From NCBI RefSeq assembly GCF_938036805.1, contig NZ_CALHWC010000064.1, forward strand, positions 1 to 6,597: 6,597 nt of DNA, in the 5' to 3' direction. Origin of the DNA: an uncultured Streptococcus sp. (GTDB lineage Bacteria > Bacillota > Bacilli > Lactobacillales > Streptococcaceae). This document shows, piece after piece, positions 5,980 through 6,597 of this stretch. The notes beneath the pieces were generated by a model that was not told where the DNA came from, did no database searches, and worked only from the letters and a program-made list of their open reading frames with translations. Positions within the stretch are counted from its first letter, which is position 1. The number at the start of each line of letters is the position of its first letter. The position numbers were made by a program, and so were the translations under genes.

Positions 5980-5993
5980 TAAAAGCGCTTTTA
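5980..5993. promoter_or_regulatory. Upstream palindromic operator candidate TAAAAGCGCTTTTA
   Basis: This is a perfect 14-bp palindrome with the AAGCGCTT core, centred about 75 bp upstream of the expected start of cassette 2 transcription. Against the cre consensus it misses the G and C at the outer positions, so it would be a weaker CcpA site, or an operator for another regulator. It belongs to the upstream copy of the 17-bp direct repeat. Confidence 0.4.
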
Positions 5994-6041
5994 ATTATCT
6001 GTTTATGATATCTTAAATCTTTTACATAAAAAAGTTCTATT

Positions 6042-6131
6042 TCAAATCCTATAAATAACTTCGCTTTCATTCTTTACGTTTCCCTTAAGACCAAACTGTA
6101 ATCTTTGAACCTCTTGATCAGACAAAGTCAT
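6042..6131 (-). pseudogene. Remnant of a third toxin gene: N-terminal 29 codons only
   Basis: One base after the stop of the upstream immunity gene, an ATG (6129-6131) with GGAG 9 nt upstream opens a frame that begins MTLSDQEVQRLQ. This aligns with the N-termini of the other two toxins, MALNDEQVQELQ and MELTHEDIQKLH, and is in the same position relative to the immunity gene. Similarity fades after about residue 13-20, and a TGA ends the frame at codon 30 (6042-6044). No hydrolase or helical-domain sequence follows; the next DNA is the cassette 2 promoter region. The simplest reading is a deletion that removed the toxin body and helpers of a third cassette. A short functional peptide is possible but unsupported. 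Confidence 0.7.
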
Positions 6132-6132
6132 A

Positions 6133-6597
6133 TCATTCGTCTCCTTTACTCAAGTTAACATTATAAACAATTTCTGCATTCGGACTGCCTTTTTCATCCT
6201 TAATAACATCCTTTAACTGACCGTATTCAACTAATAATTCAATATTCCAATCAATCCCTTTAGCTCTTGTGAGTTTAGCTTCTTCAGGTAGATGTTGCGC
6301 GTTAGAAACATCAATGTTATTCCCGTTTGAGTCCTTTAAATCTATAGCTTCATTTCCACCTCCATCAAAATTAAGAATTATATGTGAGACGATACCAAAG
6401 CTACTTGGATACACATTATTAACTTTAGTACCAAGAGTGGCTTTATTCCCATATTTATCATAAATCGTCGGACGTACATAGGCATTTGAGAAAGTTGACC
6501 CTTCCTCAGTAACGTAGATTGGGGAAAACTCAATCTTTTCAACCCCTGAGTAATGCTCTTTTATATAAGTTCCTAGTTGCTCTTCCAGAAGTCGAAA
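6133..6597 (-). CDS. Probable immunity protein of cassette 3 (TipC-like), N-terminus beyond window
   Basis: An open frame runs from the right edge to the TGA at 6133-6135, giving 154 codons. The first visible residues, FRLLEEQLGTYIKEHYSGVE, align with residue 45 onward of the cassette 1 protein, so about 45 residues including the membrane anchor lie outside the window. A frame starting at the internal ATG at 6412-6414 would be artificial, because homology continues upstream of it. Shared blocks are KIEFSPIYV, IYDKYGNKA, HLPEEAKLT and GQLKDVIK. The C-terminal half, including NAQHLPEEAKLT and EKGSPNAEIVYN, is closer to the cassette 1 protein than to cassette 2, so these copies look mosaic. The gene is intact as far as seen, while the toxin after it is only a stub, leaving an orphan immunity gene. 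Function is inferred from its sisters. Confidence 0.72.
   Translation of the reverse strand, partial: FRLLEEQLGTYIKEHYSGVEKIEFSPIYVTEEGSTFSNAYVRPTIYDKYGNKATLGTKVNNVYPSSFGIVSHIILNFDGGGNEAIDLKDSNGNNIDVSNAQHLPEEAKLTRAKGIDWNIELLVEYGQLKDVIKDEKGSPNAEIVYNVNLSKGDE

Larger units (their letters stand above)
5893..5991. repeat. 17-bp direct repeat pair flanking the cassette 2 promoter
   Basis: CTTTATAAAA(A/G)CGCTTT occurs at 5893-5909 and again at 5975-5991, matching at 16 of 17 positions and spaced 82 bp start to start. The two copies bracket the promoter (5919-5948) and each contains a cre-like core. The spacing is close to eight helical turns, so two bound dimers would be on nearly the same face of the DNA. 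They may be paired operators, or traces of a duplicated promoter from cassette loss. Confidence 0.6.

Noticed and set aside
6133..6414. A 93-residue protein starting at the ATG at 6414
   Set aside because: Homology to the sister immunity proteins continues in frame from 6414 to the window edge, so the ATG is internal.
1..6597. Type VII core genes, transposases, integrases, tRNA, rRNA or CRISPR arrays
   Set aside because: None could be recognised on either strand; the link to type VII secretion rests on toxin architecture and gene context only.

Overview
The window looks like a Streptococcus chromosome. The left end is the 5' part of a streptococcal/lactococcal-type aminopeptidase N gene (pepN), ribosome binding sites are strong AGGAGG types, and the rest is AT-rich accessory DNA. 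Every gene I can support is on the minus strand, so the region reads right to left. The species cannot be fixed from the sequence alone; a viridans-group species or S. suis would fit.

The main content (about 1050-6597) is a tandem series of three related toxin/immunity cassettes. Each begins with a membrane-anchored protein of about 206-209 residues with an extracytoplasmic domain (probable immunity protein, TipC-like). It is followed, overlapping or nearly abutting, by a gene for a protein of about 446-448 residues. That protein has an N-terminal alpha/beta-hydrolase (lipase-like) region and a C-terminal helical region with a W-x-G motif. This toxin-first, targeting-domain-last order is the 'reverse' architecture known from the S. 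aureus type VII-secreted lipase TslA, whose locus also carries immunity genes (TilA) and two small helical partners (TlaA1, TlaA2).

Cassette 1 (3783 down to 1051) looks complete: promoter, cre-like site, immunity gene (3079-3699), toxin (1748-3088), two small helical proteins (1441-1737 and 1106-1432) and an intrinsic terminator (1051-1081). Cassette 2 (5948 down to 3914) keeps an intact immunity gene (5245-5874), but its toxin (3914-5260) is broken by one in-frame amber codon at 4802-4804. Its two helper genes are gone except for the ribosome binding site of the first. Cassette 3 (6597 down to 6042) keeps an immunity gene running off the window edge, followed by only about 29 codons that preserve the toxin N-terminus (6042-6131).

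The picture is one live toxin cassette with upstream relatives that lost their toxins but kept immunity: a stepwise decay into an immunity array. The promoters of cassettes 1 and 2 share layout (18-bp spacer, TATAAT) and carry AAGCG(C/T)TT sites resembling CcpA cre boxes at or just after the start of transcription, which suggests carbon-source control. In the likely working model, the lipase is exported with its two helical partners by a type VIIb secretion system (no core secretion gene is in this window) and attacks phospholipid of competitors, while the anchored immunity protein protects the producer from outside the membrane. The assignments rest on reading motifs by eye; no database search was run.
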